NCBI GenBank assembly: GCA_965243345.1
Contig: CBDEUR010000003.1
Location: 2,418,001 to 2,482,000, forward strand
Direction of reading: 5' to 3'
DNA length: 64,000 nucleotides
From: Bin52 sp965243345
GTDB lineage: Bacteria > Pseudomonadota > Alphaproteobacteria > Thalassobaculales > Thalassobaculaceae
Shown one piece after another: positions 36,263-45,781 of the stretch. A program made the position numbers and the translations under genes. The first letter of the stretch is position 1; every line of letters begins with the position of its first letter. The notes under the pieces were generated by a model. The model ran no database searches. It had not been told where the DNA came from and saw nothing but the letters and a program-made list of their open reading frames with translations.

Positions 36263-36955
36263 TCAGTCGGGGTCCGGCGCGAAGATCTGGGGAAAGAGGG
36301 AGCGCACCGCCTCCTCGTCGAACCCCACCTTGAAGGGATGGGATGCTGCCAGGGCCTGCGCCCGTTCCGCTGCCGGGCGGGCGTCAACCTCGCGAAGCAG
36401 CCTGTCCAGGTTCGGGTAGGTCTCCATGATCCGGTCATCCCCCAGCATGTAGGCCAGCCGCGACGCCCAGCCCCAGACTGCCATGTCCACGATCGAGTAA
36501 TACTCGCCCAGCATGTACGGACGGCCCGCCAGACGATCCTCGACGATCTGCCAGTGCCGACGGGCCTCGAAGTCGTACCGCTTGAGCGCGTAGGGCAGCT
36601 TCTCGGGTGCGTTGTTGCGGAAGTGCACGGCCTGTCCCGAATACGGGCCCACGCCCGAGGCCACGAACATCAGCCAGGACAGGAGCTCTCCCCTTGCGCC
36701 GGGACCCTCGGGGGGCAGGAACCTTCCCGTCTTTTCCGCGAGGTAGAGGAGTATGGCGTTGCTGTCGAAAACCGTGGTCTCGCCGTCGACGATCACGGGC
36801 ACCTTGGCGTTCGGGTTGATTGCCAGGAACTCCGCCGTGTGCTGCTCGCCCCGGCGGGTTTCGACAGGGACGGGCTCGTAGTCCAGGCCGCTCTCCTCGA
36901 GGAAGAGCGCCACCTTCATCGGGTTCGGCGCGGTGTTGTAGTAGAACCTGATCAT
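36263..36955 (-). CDS. glutathione S-transferase family protein
   Basis: 230 residues. The N-terminal thioredoxin-like domain (MIRFYYNTAPNPMKVALFLEES, then KVPVIVDG with the cis-proline and FDSNAILLYLAEK) is close to the YfcG/Ure2-like GSTs that act as disulfide-bond reductases. A C-terminal helical domain follows. ATG 36955 has GGAG 6 bases upstream. It is divergent from the AcoX-like kinase gene (about 158-base gap). Substrate unknown; possibly a detoxification step for the neighbouring catabolic genes. Confidence 0.85.
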   Translation of the reverse strand: MIRFYYNTAPNPMKVALFLEESGLDYEPVPVETRRGEQHTAEFLAINPNAKVPVIVDGETTVFDSNAILLYLAEKTGRFLPPEGPGARGELLSWLMFVASGVGPYSGQAVHFRNNAPEKLPYALKRYDFEARRHWQIVEDRLAGRPYMLGEYYSIVDMAVWGWASRLAYMLGDDRIMETYPNLDRLLREVDARPAAERAQALAASHPFKVGFDEEAVRSLFPQIFAPDPD

Positions 36956-37113
36956 GACCTGCTCCAATGGTGCGCAGGGCCGGCGGAACTGTGCCCGCCT
37001 GCCGTCGCGCCCGTTGCCCGGAAGACGAACCCTTGTACGATGAAAGTCCGGAGGAGGGCCATGGCATCGTCAATTCCGTCACTCATGCCGAACCGTCAGG
37101 CGCAGCTGTCACC

Positions 37114-38241
37114 ATGGCCGGTGAACCCCTGATCTTCGGCCTTGTCGTCAATCCCATCGCCGGTCTCGGCGGCACCGTCGGGCTCAAGGGAACGGACGGA
37201 CCCGGCACGGTGGCCGAGGCGCTGGATCGTGGCGCCGTGCCCCGTGCGGGCGAACGTGTAAGACGGGCATTTGCGCGACTTGCCGAACGTGCGCCGGGAA
37301 CGCGTGTCCGGGCCGCTCCGGGAGCGTTGGCCGTGGACTGGCTGGAGGGCCTTGATCTGGATGTCCGGCCCCTGCCCCCGTTCGAGGTCTCCGGTACGGC
37401 ACGTGACACGCACACCGCGGCCCGGGCGCTGGCAGGATGTGATCTTGTCGTCTTTGGCGGTGGGGACGGAACGGCCAGGGACGTGACCGGCAGCCTTGAT
37501 CCCGGTCACGCCGTTCTCGGAATCCCCTGCGGCGTGAAGATGCACTCGGGCGTCTTTGCGGTCTCGCCCGAGGCGGCGGGCGCGATCCTGTCCGACCTGG
37601 TGACCGCGCCGGACCGCGTCGGCTGGGACGACGAAGCGGAGGTCATGGATATCGACGAGGTGGCGCTGCGGTCCGGTCGCCTGGCGCCGCGGCTGTTCGG
37701 CCATGCCCGCATCCCCGTGTCGCGAACGGGAATGCAGGCCTCGAAAGGCGGACCTTCGCTCCCCGCCGCGGGCGCCCTGGCGGGCGCCGCACGGGAGCTC
37801 GTCGACGGCATGACGCGGGGTACGCTCTACCTGATCGGCCCGGGGACCAGCGCCGGCAGCGTGCTCGCGGCACTGGGCGCAACGCCCAGCCTGCTCGGGA
37901 TCGATGCCGTCCGTGACAGGAGGGTTGTTGCCCGAGATGCGTCGGCCGAAGAGCTGGAGGCGCTGGCGGGCGAGGCCCCGGTGCGCATCGTCCTCGGGGT
38001 CACGGGAAGGCAGGGATTTCTCCTCGGGCGCGGGAACCAGCAGATCACTCCCTCGCTGATTGCGCGGGCCGGACCCGAAGGCCTGATCGTGCTGGCCTCC
38101 AACGAGAAGCTTGCCACCCTTGCCCAGCCCCACCTCTGGGTCGATACCGGTGACCCGGCACTGGATCAGGCGCTCTCGGGATACCTGAGGGTAAAGACCG
38201 GTCAGCGGCGCGAGACGATGATGCGTGTCGGAGCGGAATGA
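37114..38241 (+). CDS. ATP-NAD kinase family protein (AcoX/COG3199-like)
   Basis: 375 residues. The NAD-kinase-type motif FGGGDGTARDV (about residues 114-124) is preceded by NPIAGLGG near the N-terminus and followed by VLGIPCGVKMHSGVFA, the usual succession of the COG3199/AcoX family. AcoX sits in acetoin operons but its exact reaction is poorly known. ATG 37114 starts the domain; no strong ribosome-binding site is visible and the frame is open upstream to 36967. It lies ahead of the GcvPA/GcvPB-like genes on the same strand. Confidence 0.8.
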   Translation: MAGEPLIFGLVVNPIAGLGGTVGLKGTDGPGTVAEALDRGAVPRAGERVRRAFARLAERAPGTRVRAAPGALAVDWLEGLDLDVRPLPPFEVSGTARDTHTAARALAGCDLVVFGGGDGTARDVTGSLDPGHAVLGIPCGVKMHSGVFAVSPEAAGAILSDLVTAPDRVGWDDEAEVMDIDEVALRSGRLAPRLFGHARIPVSRTGMQASKGGPSLPAAGALAGAARELVDGMTRGTLYLIGPGTSAGSVLAALGATPSLLGIDAVRDRRVVARDASAEELEALAGEAPVRIVLGVTGRQGFLLGRGNQQITPSLIARAGPEGLIVLASNEKLATLAQPHLWVDTGDPALDQALSGYLRVKTGQRRETMMRVGAE

Positions 38242-38570
38242 AATGCGGATAGCTTCCCGTTTTTCCTGCGATTCCGGGCCGGCGCCCGGACCGGTTCGCG
38301 CCGCGCACTCGACGAGGCGGAGGATCCTGGCCTGGAACCGGGAACCCCGGCCGGACCGTCGGGCAACCGTGGCGAGGCGGCGCCCCGCATGATTCCCACC
38401 CGGCCCGCCGCGGACGCGGAGGCTCGTGGTCGACGAAGAGACCCGGAGCAATCGGCCATGGAAAATCGTGCTTGACGGGGAACCCCCTAATTACGAAAGG
38501 CAATTTGTGCCATGCGCACGAATCCGTGCATTATTTCCCGGGAATCGCGGACCCGAGAGGGAGCATTGAG
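38242..38570. other. intergenic stretch before the GcvPA-like gene
   Basis: About 330 bases, with an AT-richer part from 38480 to 38540 that may hold a promoter (TTGACG at about 38473). No gene seen. Confidence 0.35.
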
Positions 38571-39977
38571 ATGTCAGGCGAGAGACGGGCCCATCCCTGG
38601 ATGGCCAGTTCGGCCCCCGGCGCACTCGAGGTGATGCTGAAGGAAATCGGCGCCGACTCCGTCGACGAGATGTTCGAACAGATCCCGAAGGATCACTTCC
38701 GGTCGACACCGCTCGACCTTCCGCCTGCCCTGACATCCGAAATCGAGCTTCGCCGCGACCTCGTCGGCAAGCTCAGGAAGAACGCCAACTGCGAGAACAA
38801 CCTCTCGTTCATCGGTGCCGGCGTCTGGCAGCACCATGTTCCGGCCATCGTCGACGAGATCGTCGGGCGGACCGAGTTCGCCACGAACGTGTGGGGCAGC
38901 TACCAGTCTGATCACGGCCGCAATCAGGCCTGGTTCGAGTTCAACTCGCAGCTCGGTGCTCTGCTCAACCTCGATGTCGTACAGCTGCCGGTCTATTCCT
39001 GGGGCTGTGCCATTGGCCACGCGATCCGCATGGCGGCCCGGCTCACCGGACGCACCAGGGTCCTGGTTCCCGCCCTGTCCGATCCGGAGCGGCTGAGCGT
39101 GATCCGAACCTACTGCCAGCCGTCCGGGATGGACGGCCATATCGAGGTCGTCACGCTCGCGGCCGATCCCACCTCGGGCCGGCTCGATGTCGGTGACCTC
39201 GCGGCACGGCTCGGCGACGACGTGGCGGCCGTCTATTTGGAGAACCCGGCCTACCTGGGCACCATCGAGACCGGCGCAGCGGAAATCGCGCGGCTGGCCC
39301 GTGCCGCCGGCGCCGAGACCATCGTCGGCGTCGACCCGGCAAGCCTGGGCGTGATCAGGGCGCCGGGAGACTACGGCGCGGATATCGTCACCGGCCCGGT
39401 TCAGCCGCTCGGGGTGCACATGCATTGCGGCGGCGGCGCCGGGGGGTTCATCGCATCGCGCGACGAGGAACGCTACGTGCGGGCATACAACGGCTTCCTG
39501 GTGTCGGTCGTGGAGACCCGGGAACCGGGACAACTGGGCTTTGGCCTCGCCTGCCCGCATCAGAACTCCTATGGAATGCGGGAGAACGGCAACGACTGGA
39601 CCGGCAATTCGACCTACCTGTGGGCCATTGCCGCAGCCGTGTACATGAGCCTTCTCGGTCCCGAGGGCTTCCGCGAACTCGGGACCCTGATCGTGTCGCG
39701 CGCGCGGTACGCGGCGAGGCTCCTCGGTGACATCGACGGCGTGCGGATCGTCTGGCCCGATACAACCTTCAAGGAGTTCGTCGTGAACTTCGACGACACC
39801 GGCAGGACCGTCGCCGAAATCAACGATGCGCTTCGCGCACGCGGCATCTTCGGGGGCAAGGACATATCGGGAGAGGCGGGCGGTCTCGGCCAGTCCGCAC
39901 TGTACTGCGTCACCGAGGTTCACACCGCCGCCGACATCCGCCGACTGGCCGGGACCCTGACGGAGGTGCTGAGATGA
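38571..39977 (+). CDS. glycine dehydrogenase subunit 1-like protein (GcvPA family, diverged)
   Basis: 468 residues of the N-terminal half type of P-protein. FIGAGVWQHHVPAIVDEI corresponds to the family FLGAG...HYVP segment, but the usual TPYQPEISQG block reads WGSYQSDHGRNQ and the YDGATA-type block reads YSWGCAIGHA. GcvPA pairs with GcvPB to decarboxylate glycine using PLP. The changed motifs suggest a different substrate. ATG 38571 has GAGGGAG about 8 bases upstream. It overlaps the GcvPB-like gene by 4 bases (ATGA). No gcvH or gcvT is found nearby. Confidence 0.8.
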   Translation: MSGERRAHPWMASSAPGALEVMLKEIGADSVDEMFEQIPKDHFRSTPLDLPPALTSEIELRRDLVGKLRKNANCENNLSFIGAGVWQHHVPAIVDEIVGRTEFATNVWGSYQSDHGRNQAWFEFNSQLGALLNLDVVQLPVYSWGCAIGHAIRMAARLTGRTRVLVPALSDPERLSVIRTYCQPSGMDGHIEVVTLAADPTSGRLDVGDLAARLGDDVAAVYLENPAYLGTIETGAAEIARLARAAGAETIVGVDPASLGVIRAPGDYGADIVTGPVQPLGVHMHCGGGAGGFIASRDEERYVRAYNGFLVSVVETREPGQLGFGLACPHQNSYGMRENGNDWTGNSTYLWAIAAAVYMSLLGPEGFRELGTLIVSRARYAARLLGDIDGVRIVWPDTTFKEFVVNFDDTGRTVAEINDALRARGIFGGKDISGEAGGLGQSALYCVTEVHTAADIRRLAGTLTEVLR

Positions 39978-41536
39978 CCCGCCTGCCGGACTTTCACGCT
40001 GCAAGATGGGACGAGCCTGTCGTGATGGAACTGGGCCGCCCCGGCGGTCGCGGCCAGCACTTCCCCGCCCCCGAAGACGAGGTGCAGGCCGCGGTCGGCG
40101 CGGACCTGATCCCGGGAGGGATGGCGCGCACGGACCGCCCGGACCTTCCCGAGATCACCGAGTTCGAAGCGCAGCGCCATTACCTGCACCTCAGCCAGAT
40201 GACGCTGGGGATGATGGGCGTCAGCCTCTTCGGCACCTGCACGATGAAGTACAACTCGAAGACCGCCGAGTTCGCGACATTGCGGCCGGAACTGGCGGCA
40301 GTGCACCCCTACCAGCACCCGGACACGCTGCAGGGTGTCCTGCAGATCTTCCACGACATGGACGGCATGCTCCGGTCCCTGTCGGGGATGGACCAGTTCA
40401 TCTTCCAGCCGGGTGGCGGGGCGGACGCGGCCTACACCATGGCCTGCGTGGCCCGCGCCTACTGGGCGGACAGGGGCATGCTCGGCCAGCGCACCGAAAT
40501 GGTCACCTCGGTCCAGGCGCACCCGTGCAATCCGGCGACCGCGGCGGCGGCGGGCTTCAGGGTGGTGAACCTGCCGCTGGAAGAGCACGGTTATCCGTCG
40601 CTCGACGCGCTGAGGGCGGCTGTCGGTGACAGGACCGCTCTCATCATGATCAACAACCCGGACGACATGGGGATCTACAATCCGGAGATCAGGGAGTGGG
40701 TCAGGATCGCCAGGGAAGCGGGCGCGCTCTGCTTTTATGACCACGCGAACTTCAACGGCGTGATGGGCAAGCTGTCTGCGCGCGAACTGGGCTTCGATGC
40801 GTGCATGTTCATGCTGCACAAGACCTTCGGCGCGCCGAAGGCCGGCGGCGGCCCTGCCGTGGGCGCGTTCGGCTGCACAGACGAGCTTGCCGCCTACCTG
40901 CCGACGCCGGTCGTGGTGAAGTCCGGCGACCGCTACACGCTCGACGATGACCGCCCGAAGTCAATGGGCAAGATCCGGGAGTTCTGGGGCAACGTCCCCC
41001 AGGTGGTGAAGGCCTATGCCTGGACCCGCGCCATGGGCGCGGACGGGATCGAGCTTGGTGCCGATATCTCGGTGGTGGCCAACAACTACATGGACAAGAG
41101 GCTTTCGCAGATCCCGGGCCTCGCCATCTCGAACCCGGACGTGTCGGCAAGGCGGATGGAAATGACACGCTGGTCGCTTGGCCCCATCGCCGGCGAAACC
41201 GGCATCGGCACGGTCGATTTCGCGAACCGGATGGCAGATTACGGGATTGATCCGTGGTGGATGAGCCACGAGCCGTGGATCGTGGCCGAACCGTTCACCC
41301 CCGAGCCGGGAGAGCTCTGGTCGAAAGAGGACATCGACCTCTGGATCGACGTTGTTGCGAAGGTCTGCGAGGAGGCACGTTCGGACCCCGGGATGGTCAG
41401 GTCGGCCCCGCACAACCAGGCCATTGCGCAGGTCAGGGGAGACGCCTTCGAAGACCCGGCAAAATGGGCAATGACCTGGCGCGCCTGGAAGCGCAAGCAG
41501 GGCGGTACGGACCGGGCCGAACGCGGCGCAGCCTGA
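39974..41536 (+). CDS. glycine dehydrogenase subunit 2-like protein (GcvPB family, diverged)
   Basis: 520 residues of the PLP-carrying half of P-protein. LFGTCTMKYNSK matches the family GSCTMKYNPK and K283 in MLHKTFGAPKAGGGP is the PLP lysine. Positions around the active site differ from canonical GcvPB: the SAHGTNPAS block reads QAHPCNPAT and YYDGANLN reads FYDHANFN. It should form a complex with the GcvPA-like protein encoded directly upstream (ATGA overlap). A PLP-dependent decarboxylation or related reaction on a compound other than glycine is likely; I cannot name it. Confidence 0.82.
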   Translation: MTRLPDFHAARWDEPVVMELGRPGGRGQHFPAPEDEVQAAVGADLIPGGMARTDRPDLPEITEFEAQRHYLHLSQMTLGMMGVSLFGTCTMKYNSKTAEFATLRPELAAVHPYQHPDTLQGVLQIFHDMDGMLRSLSGMDQFIFQPGGGADAAYTMACVARAYWADRGMLGQRTEMVTSVQAHPCNPATAAAAGFRVVNLPLEEHGYPSLDALRAAVGDRTALIMINNPDDMGIYNPEIREWVRIAREAGALCFYDHANFNGVMGKLSARELGFDACMFMLHKTFGAPKAGGGPAVGAFGCTDELAAYLPTPVVVKSGDRYTLDDDRPKSMGKIREFWGNVPQVVKAYAWTRAMGADGIELGADISVVANNYMDKRLSQIPGLAISNPDVSARRMEMTRWSLGPIAGETGIGTVDFANRMADYGIDPWWMSHEPWIVAEPFTPEPGELWSKEDIDLWIDVVAKVCEEARSDPGMVRSAPHNQAIAQVRGDAFEDPAKWAMTWRAWKRKQGGTDRAERGAA

Positions 41537-41560
41537 GCGATGTGACCGATGGGCGAGCGT

Positions 41561-42700
41561 CTAGTCGCAGAGCAGGGACAGGCCCCGGAGGGCGACGGGC
41601 GGGGGACGCCCCAGCGCCAGGTCCGCGGCCACCCGGGCCGTCGTCGGAGCGGCCGAAAAGCCGACCCAGGGGAAGAGGGCGTGGATCACGTCCGGATGAC
41701 CGGGGTCCTCGCCGAGGATCGGGCGCCAGTCGGGCGTTCCGTTTACCCACGCCGTCCAGCTTCGAAGCGCGCGGGCACGCGCCAGTGCGGGCACGACCCG
41801 CACCGCCACGCCCATGTTGCCGGCAAGGCTTTCCGGATCGGTCACGAGCACGCCATCCGCCCGTTCCCGCGCGGGCCATCCGCCCCCGATCACGCATCCC
41901 CCGTTCGCGACCTGCTTGAGGCTGAGCTTGCCGGCTGCGGAGTAGACGAGATGGGGGATCATCGCGGCCACGGGTTCCGTGATGGTCACCTGGAGGGGAA
42001 ATCCGCTGATGTCCAGCGCGGTACCGATCATTGCCCCGATCCTGTCCGCGGCGGCCCCGGCAGCGTTCACGATCCGGCCCGTCCGGACCTCGCCGCGGGT
42101 GGTGACGACCGCATGGCTTCCCCGCACCGGTGCAATGTCCGAAACCCGGGTCCGCGTCACGATCCGGGCACCGGCGCATGCGGCAGCCCGCGCAAGCACC
42201 GGTATCGTCCGCAGGGGGTTTGCCTTCCCTTCCAGGCGGCAGAAGCCGCCGCCAACCGCCACCGGCGAGAGGTAGGGCGCCCGCTCCAGAAGACCATCCC
42301 TGTCCAGGAGTTCGGTCTCGACACCGGCCTCGGCCTCTATATCCGCCTTGGCGCGTATGTGGTCCATCTGCGCCCCGGTCCACGCCGCGATGATCCCGCC
42401 GGCGAACCTGGCGTCGAGATCGACCCCGAGTTCATCCGGCAGGCCCGTCCAGAGTGCCAGCGACTGCCTGAGAAATCCCAGGCACGGCCGGTAGGCACGC
42501 GCCCAATCCTCGCCGTAGGCCACGAATTCCGGGTACGGGATCTGCAAGTGGATCGACCCGGCGTTCGCGCCCGAGGCCTCGGCCCCCAGGTCGCCTGCCT
42601 CCAGCAGCAGGACATCCGCCCCTTCAAGCGCGAGGTACCGGGCCGTCATCAGACCCACTATCCCGCCGCCGATAATGACAATGTCGGCGCTTTCCTGCAT
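41561..42700 (-). CDS. FAD-dependent oxidoreductase (DAO/HcnC-like)
   Basis: 379 residues with the FAD-binding start ADIVIIGGGIVGLMTARYLA and the ASGANAGSIH block of glycine oxidase/HcnC-type D-amino-acid dehydrogenases. Similar throughout to the flavoprotein at 47871-48995 (for example SLKQV...VIGGGWPA), so the two are paralogues. HcnC-type proteins usually work with an HcnB-like partner; none is adjacent to this copy. It is convergent with the GcvPB-like gene (24 bases apart) and divergent from the DHDPS-type gene at 42751 (50 bases). Likely oxidises an amine or amino acid of the same pathway. Confidence 0.85.
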   Translation of the reverse strand: MQESADIVIIGGGIVGLMTARYLALEGADVLLLEAGDLGAEASGANAGSIHLQIPYPEFVAYGEDWARAYRPCLGFLRQSLALWTGLPDELGVDLDARFAGGIIAAWTGAQMDHIRAKADIEAEAGVETELLDRDGLLERAPYLSPVAVGGGFCRLEGKANPLRTIPVLARAAACAGARIVTRTRVSDIAPVRGSHAVVTTRGEVRTGRIVNAAGAAADRIGAMIGTALDISGFPLQVTITEPVAAMIPHLVYSAAGKLSLKQVANGGCVIGGGWPARERADGVLVTDPESLAGNMGVAVRVVPALARARALRSWTAWVNGTPDWRPILGEDPGHPDVIHALFPWVGFSAAPTTARVAADLALGRPPPVALRGLSLLCD

Positions 42701-42750
42701 TACCCTGTCCAGGCCGCCGCGTCGGCTTCGCAACTGTGAGGGACCCTGCC

Positions 42751-43701
42751 ATGCAAGCCCCCTTTTCCGGAAGTTACACCGTCACGATCACCCCGTTCAC
42801 GCCGGGAGGTGCGGCGATCGACTACGAGGCATGGCGCAGGTTCCTCGACTGGCAGGTGGTGTGCGGCGTGCCCGGTATCATCATTCTCGGGACCACCGGG
42901 GAATTCCTGACCGTGACCGATGCCGAGCGGAGCGAGTTCGTGGGGCAGACCGTCGCCCTGGTCGCTGGTCGGATGAAGGTCCTCGTGGGGACCATGAATG
43001 CCCACACGCCGAACGCGGTGCGGTATTCGGTCGAAGCCGAGGCACTTGGTGCGGACGGGCTGATGATCATTCCGCCGTACTACTACACGCCGACCGAGGA
43101 CGAGATCTTCAACTACTACAAGGCGATCTGCGGAGCCTGCACCCTGCCGATCATGCTCTACAACAACCCGTTCACCTCGAACGTGGACATGCCGGCAAGA
43201 CTGGTCGGCAGGCTCACGAAGAGCTTCGAGCAGATCCGGTACATCAAGGAAGCATCGCAGCGGATCGAGCGTGTCCACGAGATCATCGTCGAATCCGGCG
43301 GGCTGATGAACGTCTGGGCCGGTCAGAAGGTGCTTGAGTCATACAAGATGGGGGCCAGGGGTTACGTGAATCCCTACGGCAACTACATCCCGCGGGCATC
43401 GGTCAAGTTCGTCGAGTGGGCGGAGCAGGGCCGCTGGGATGATGTCTGGACGGTGCAGTCCATCATTTCGAAGTTCGACGCGATCATCACGGAAGGTCAT
43501 CCGCTCTACGGGCACCAGTGCTATTCCAAGGCGCTCGCCGCCGCGGCCGGATGTCCGGTGGGAGACGTGCGACCGCCGATCACGACCTTCGAGAGCCTGG
43601 GCGCGGAAGGACAGGACCGGGTGGCACGAATGGTGCCGCTGATGGAGGAACTCGACCGGGTGGTCGACGCGATCGAGGCGCCGAGAGCCGCCGCCGAGTA
43701 G
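42751..43701 (+). CDS. dihydrodipicolinate synthase family protein
   Basis: 316 residues, a DHDPS/N-acetylneuraminate lyase-type TIM barrel. GTTGEF (about 47-52) binds the keto-acid carboxylate, Y in MLYNNPF and the Schiff-base lysine in IRYIKEAS are present. These lyases or dehydratases work on 2-oxo acids. ATG 42751 has GAGGG about 10 bases upstream; an in-frame GTG at 42736 is the alternative. It is convergent with the SDR gene (2 bases apart) and divergent from the DAO gene. Substrate not known. Confidence 0.88.
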   Translation: MQAPFSGSYTVTITPFTPGGAAIDYEAWRRFLDWQVVCGVPGIIILGTTGEFLTVTDAERSEFVGQTVALVAGRMKVLVGTMNAHTPNAVRYSVEAEALGADGLMIIPPYYYTPTEDEIFNYYKAICGACTLPIMLYNNPFTSNVDMPARLVGRLTKSFEQIRYIKEASQRIERVHEIIVESGGLMNVWAGQKVLESYKMGARGYVNPYGNYIPRASVKFVEWAEQGRWDDVWTVQSIISKFDAIITEGHPLYGHQCYSKALAAAAGCPVGDVRPPITTFESLGAEGQDRVARMVPLMEELDRVVDAIEAPRAAAE

Positions 43702-43703
43702 GT

Positions 43704-44477
43704 TCACCGGATGTAAGCCGCGCCGTTCACGTCGATCGTGCCGCCGGACAGGTGGCGGGCACGGCCACCGGCGAGGAAAACGCAGATCTCGCCGATGTCC
43801 GATGGCGGTATCCATTCCCCCATGGGCAAGGTTGCCGTTACCGCCGCCTCGCCGCCAACGAGCGTGGCGCTGTCAACGGACATCTGCGTTTGTACGACGC
43901 CGGGGGCGATCACGTAGGCGAGGATCCCGCGGTCGGCATAGTTCCGTGCGACGGTTTTCGTGGCAGCCGTCACGGCGGCCTTCGAGGCGGCATAGGCGAT
44001 GGCGCCCGGGTTCGAGGTGCCGCGTGTCGCCACCCAGCTGCCGATCCCGATGATCGCGCCCGGCCGGTCCGCCGCAAGCCAGTCGCCCACCGCGTGTCGC
44101 AGCAGCCGGGCGGGCGCATGGACGTTGACCGTCATGGTCTCCAGCCAGACCGCGTCCCACTCCTCGATCGGATCGGAAATACCGCCCGTCTGGTGCATGA
44201 TGCCTGCATTGTTCACCAGCACATCGATGGGCCCTTCCGCCGCATCCCTCGCTTCTGCCCAGAAGTGATCGACCGCACCCATGTCGCGGAAGTCAGCGCT
44301 CAGCAGCACGACCTGTCCCGGAGCCGCCCCGGCCACCGCGGCCTCGGCCCCTGCCCTGTCTGCCCTGTAATGCGCGATGACCCGGGCACCCGCCGCCACG
44401 AGGGCCGAGGCAATCGCCGCGCCGATACCCTTTGACGTCCCGGTCGCGACCACGGTCTTTCCGGTCAGGCTTCCCAT
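43704..44477 (-). CDS. short-chain dehydrogenase/reductase
   Basis: 257 residues, classical SDR: cofactor motif TGTSKGIG (13-20), NNAG (about 90), and the catalytic Y-x3-K as AYAASK with an upstream serine in IGSWVA. A C-terminal GGTIDVNGA segment is typical. NAD(P)-dependent oxidation or reduction of an alcohol or carbonyl. ATG 44477 follows AGGAG by 8 bases; GTG 44480 would add one residue. It forms part of the same catabolic neighbourhood as the DHDPS and TIM-barrel genes. Confidence 0.9.
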   Translation of the reverse strand: MGSLTGKTVVATGTSKGIGAAIASALVAAGARVIAHYRADRAGAEAAVAGAAPGQVVLLSADFRDMGAVDHFWAEARDAAEGPIDVLVNNAGIMHQTGGISDPIEEWDAVWLETMTVNVHAPARLLRHAVGDWLAADRPGAIIGIGSWVATRGTSNPGAIAYAASKAAVTAATKTVARNYADRGILAYVIAPGVVQTQMSVDSATLVGGEAAVTATLPMGEWIPPSDIGEICVFLAGGRARHLSGGTIDVNGAAYIR

Positions 44478-44941
44478 CACCTCTGCTCCTCGTCACATGG
44501 GACTTGCCGCGTAACGCTGGGCCGCAGCGACCGCAGGACGCGAAAGGCCCGAACTCCTCGCCCCGGCGCCACGCTCATCGCGGAAACCGGAGCACTCCGC
44601 GCGACCGATCGTGCACGCGCAGGTCGTGATGCTGGCAAGAGCGGCCCGGGCCGCGTCGCCGTTTCGCCTCGGCCTGCGTCGTCACGACCAGGAGCAGGGC
44701 GGCCCCGCCCCTGGCGCATTGCCCGCCATGACCGATGTGCCTGTCGCCAGGGACGCCGGCACATGGAAGAGACGGTGCTGCGGTCCGGAATCGTGACACC
44801 CTGCAGATCCGTCGGGCAGGGACGGTGCTCGTCGCTGAACGATAACATGCCGATTGAACCGCGAAGGCCGTGCAGTATGGTGGCTGTGACTCAGACTTTG
44901 AACACGTGCCCCGCAGGCTGACAAGAGGAGAGACCGGGAAG
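44478..44941. other. intergenic stretch between divergent SDR and isomerase genes
   Basis: About 460 bases. Should contain promoters for both directions; no motif stands out. No gene seen. Confidence 0.4.
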
Positions 44942-45781
44942 ATGACCCAGTTGGACGTGGCCGCGAGCACTTTCCCGTTTCTGTACTCCCATGACGGCCT
45001 TGGTGCGCTCAAACATCTGAAATCGCTCGGATACGACAGGTTCGAGATGATGATCTTCCCTCCCCATTGCTGGCCGAGGGAACTGCCGGTCGCCAGTCGC
45101 AGGGAATACAGGTCCTGGCTGAACGGCGAAGGATGCGAGATCACCTCGTTCTGCTACCCGCTTCTCGACAACAACCCGAACGGCGTGGACCGCCTGATGC
45201 GGGCCTATACGCTCGACCGGTATCGTGAAGCCATCGACCTTTCGGCGGAATGGGAGTGCCCCTACGTGGTCGCGATCCCCGGCCCGGTGAACAGTCTCAT
45301 CAACCCACCTCGCCAGTGGATGCTGGACTGGTTTGTCGAGGGCATGAAGCAACTCGTCGACTACGCGAAAGGAACCGGCGTTCAACTTCTTCTGGAGAAC
45401 GTGCCCTTCACCTACCTTCCGACGGCCAGGGACATGAAGGACACCGCCGCGCTCATCGGGCCGGAGGTCGGGGTCAACTTCGACATCTGCAACAGCGCCT
45501 TCATCAAGGAGGACCCGGCAGAAGCGATCCGCATGCTGGGCGGTCTGGTCAGGAACGTCCACATCTCCGACTCGGGGTACGACGAGTTCCTGCACACGCG
45601 GCTCGGGACCGGCGTGGTCGCGCCGGGACCGGCGGCGGCCGCGCTTCGGGATATCGGATACTCCGGCATGACCGTACTCGAGATCATCACCGACGCGTTG
45701 CAGCCCGGCGCCGACCCGGATACCGATATTCGCGAAAGTCACGCCATACTTGCACAGAACGGGTGGGCCCAACCGGGTTAG
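44942..45781 (+). CDS. sugar phosphate isomerase/epimerase family (xylose isomerase-like TIM barrel)
   Basis: 279 residues of the AP-endonuclease-2/xylose-isomerase-like TIM barrel family. Metal-site segments visible: LLLENVPF (Glu), VNFDICNS (Asp) and NVHISDS (His). Family members isomerise or epimerise sugars, inositols or related polyols. ATG 44942 (MTQLDVAAST) opens the domain; the frame continues upstream to 44870 without family similarity. It is a single gene on the plus strand between the SDR and the HcnB-like gene. Confidence 0.82.
   Translation: MTQLDVAASTFPFLYSHDGLGALKHLKSLGYDRFEMMIFPPHCWPRELPVASRREYRSWLNGEGCEITSFCYPLLDNNPNGVDRLMRAYTLDRYREAIDLSAEWECPYVVAIPGPVNSLINPPRQWMLDWFVEGMKQLVDYAKGTGVQLLLENVPFTYLPTARDMKDTAALIGPEVGVNFDICNSAFIKEDPAEAIRMLGGLVRNVHISDSGYDEFLHTRLGTGVVAPGPAAAALRDIGYSGMTVLEIITDALQPGADPDTDIRESHAILAQNGWAQPG

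Noticed and set aside
38571..41536. Ordinary glycine cleavage system
   Set aside because: No gcvH or gcvT is near, and several substrate-site blocks differ from canonical P-proteins.
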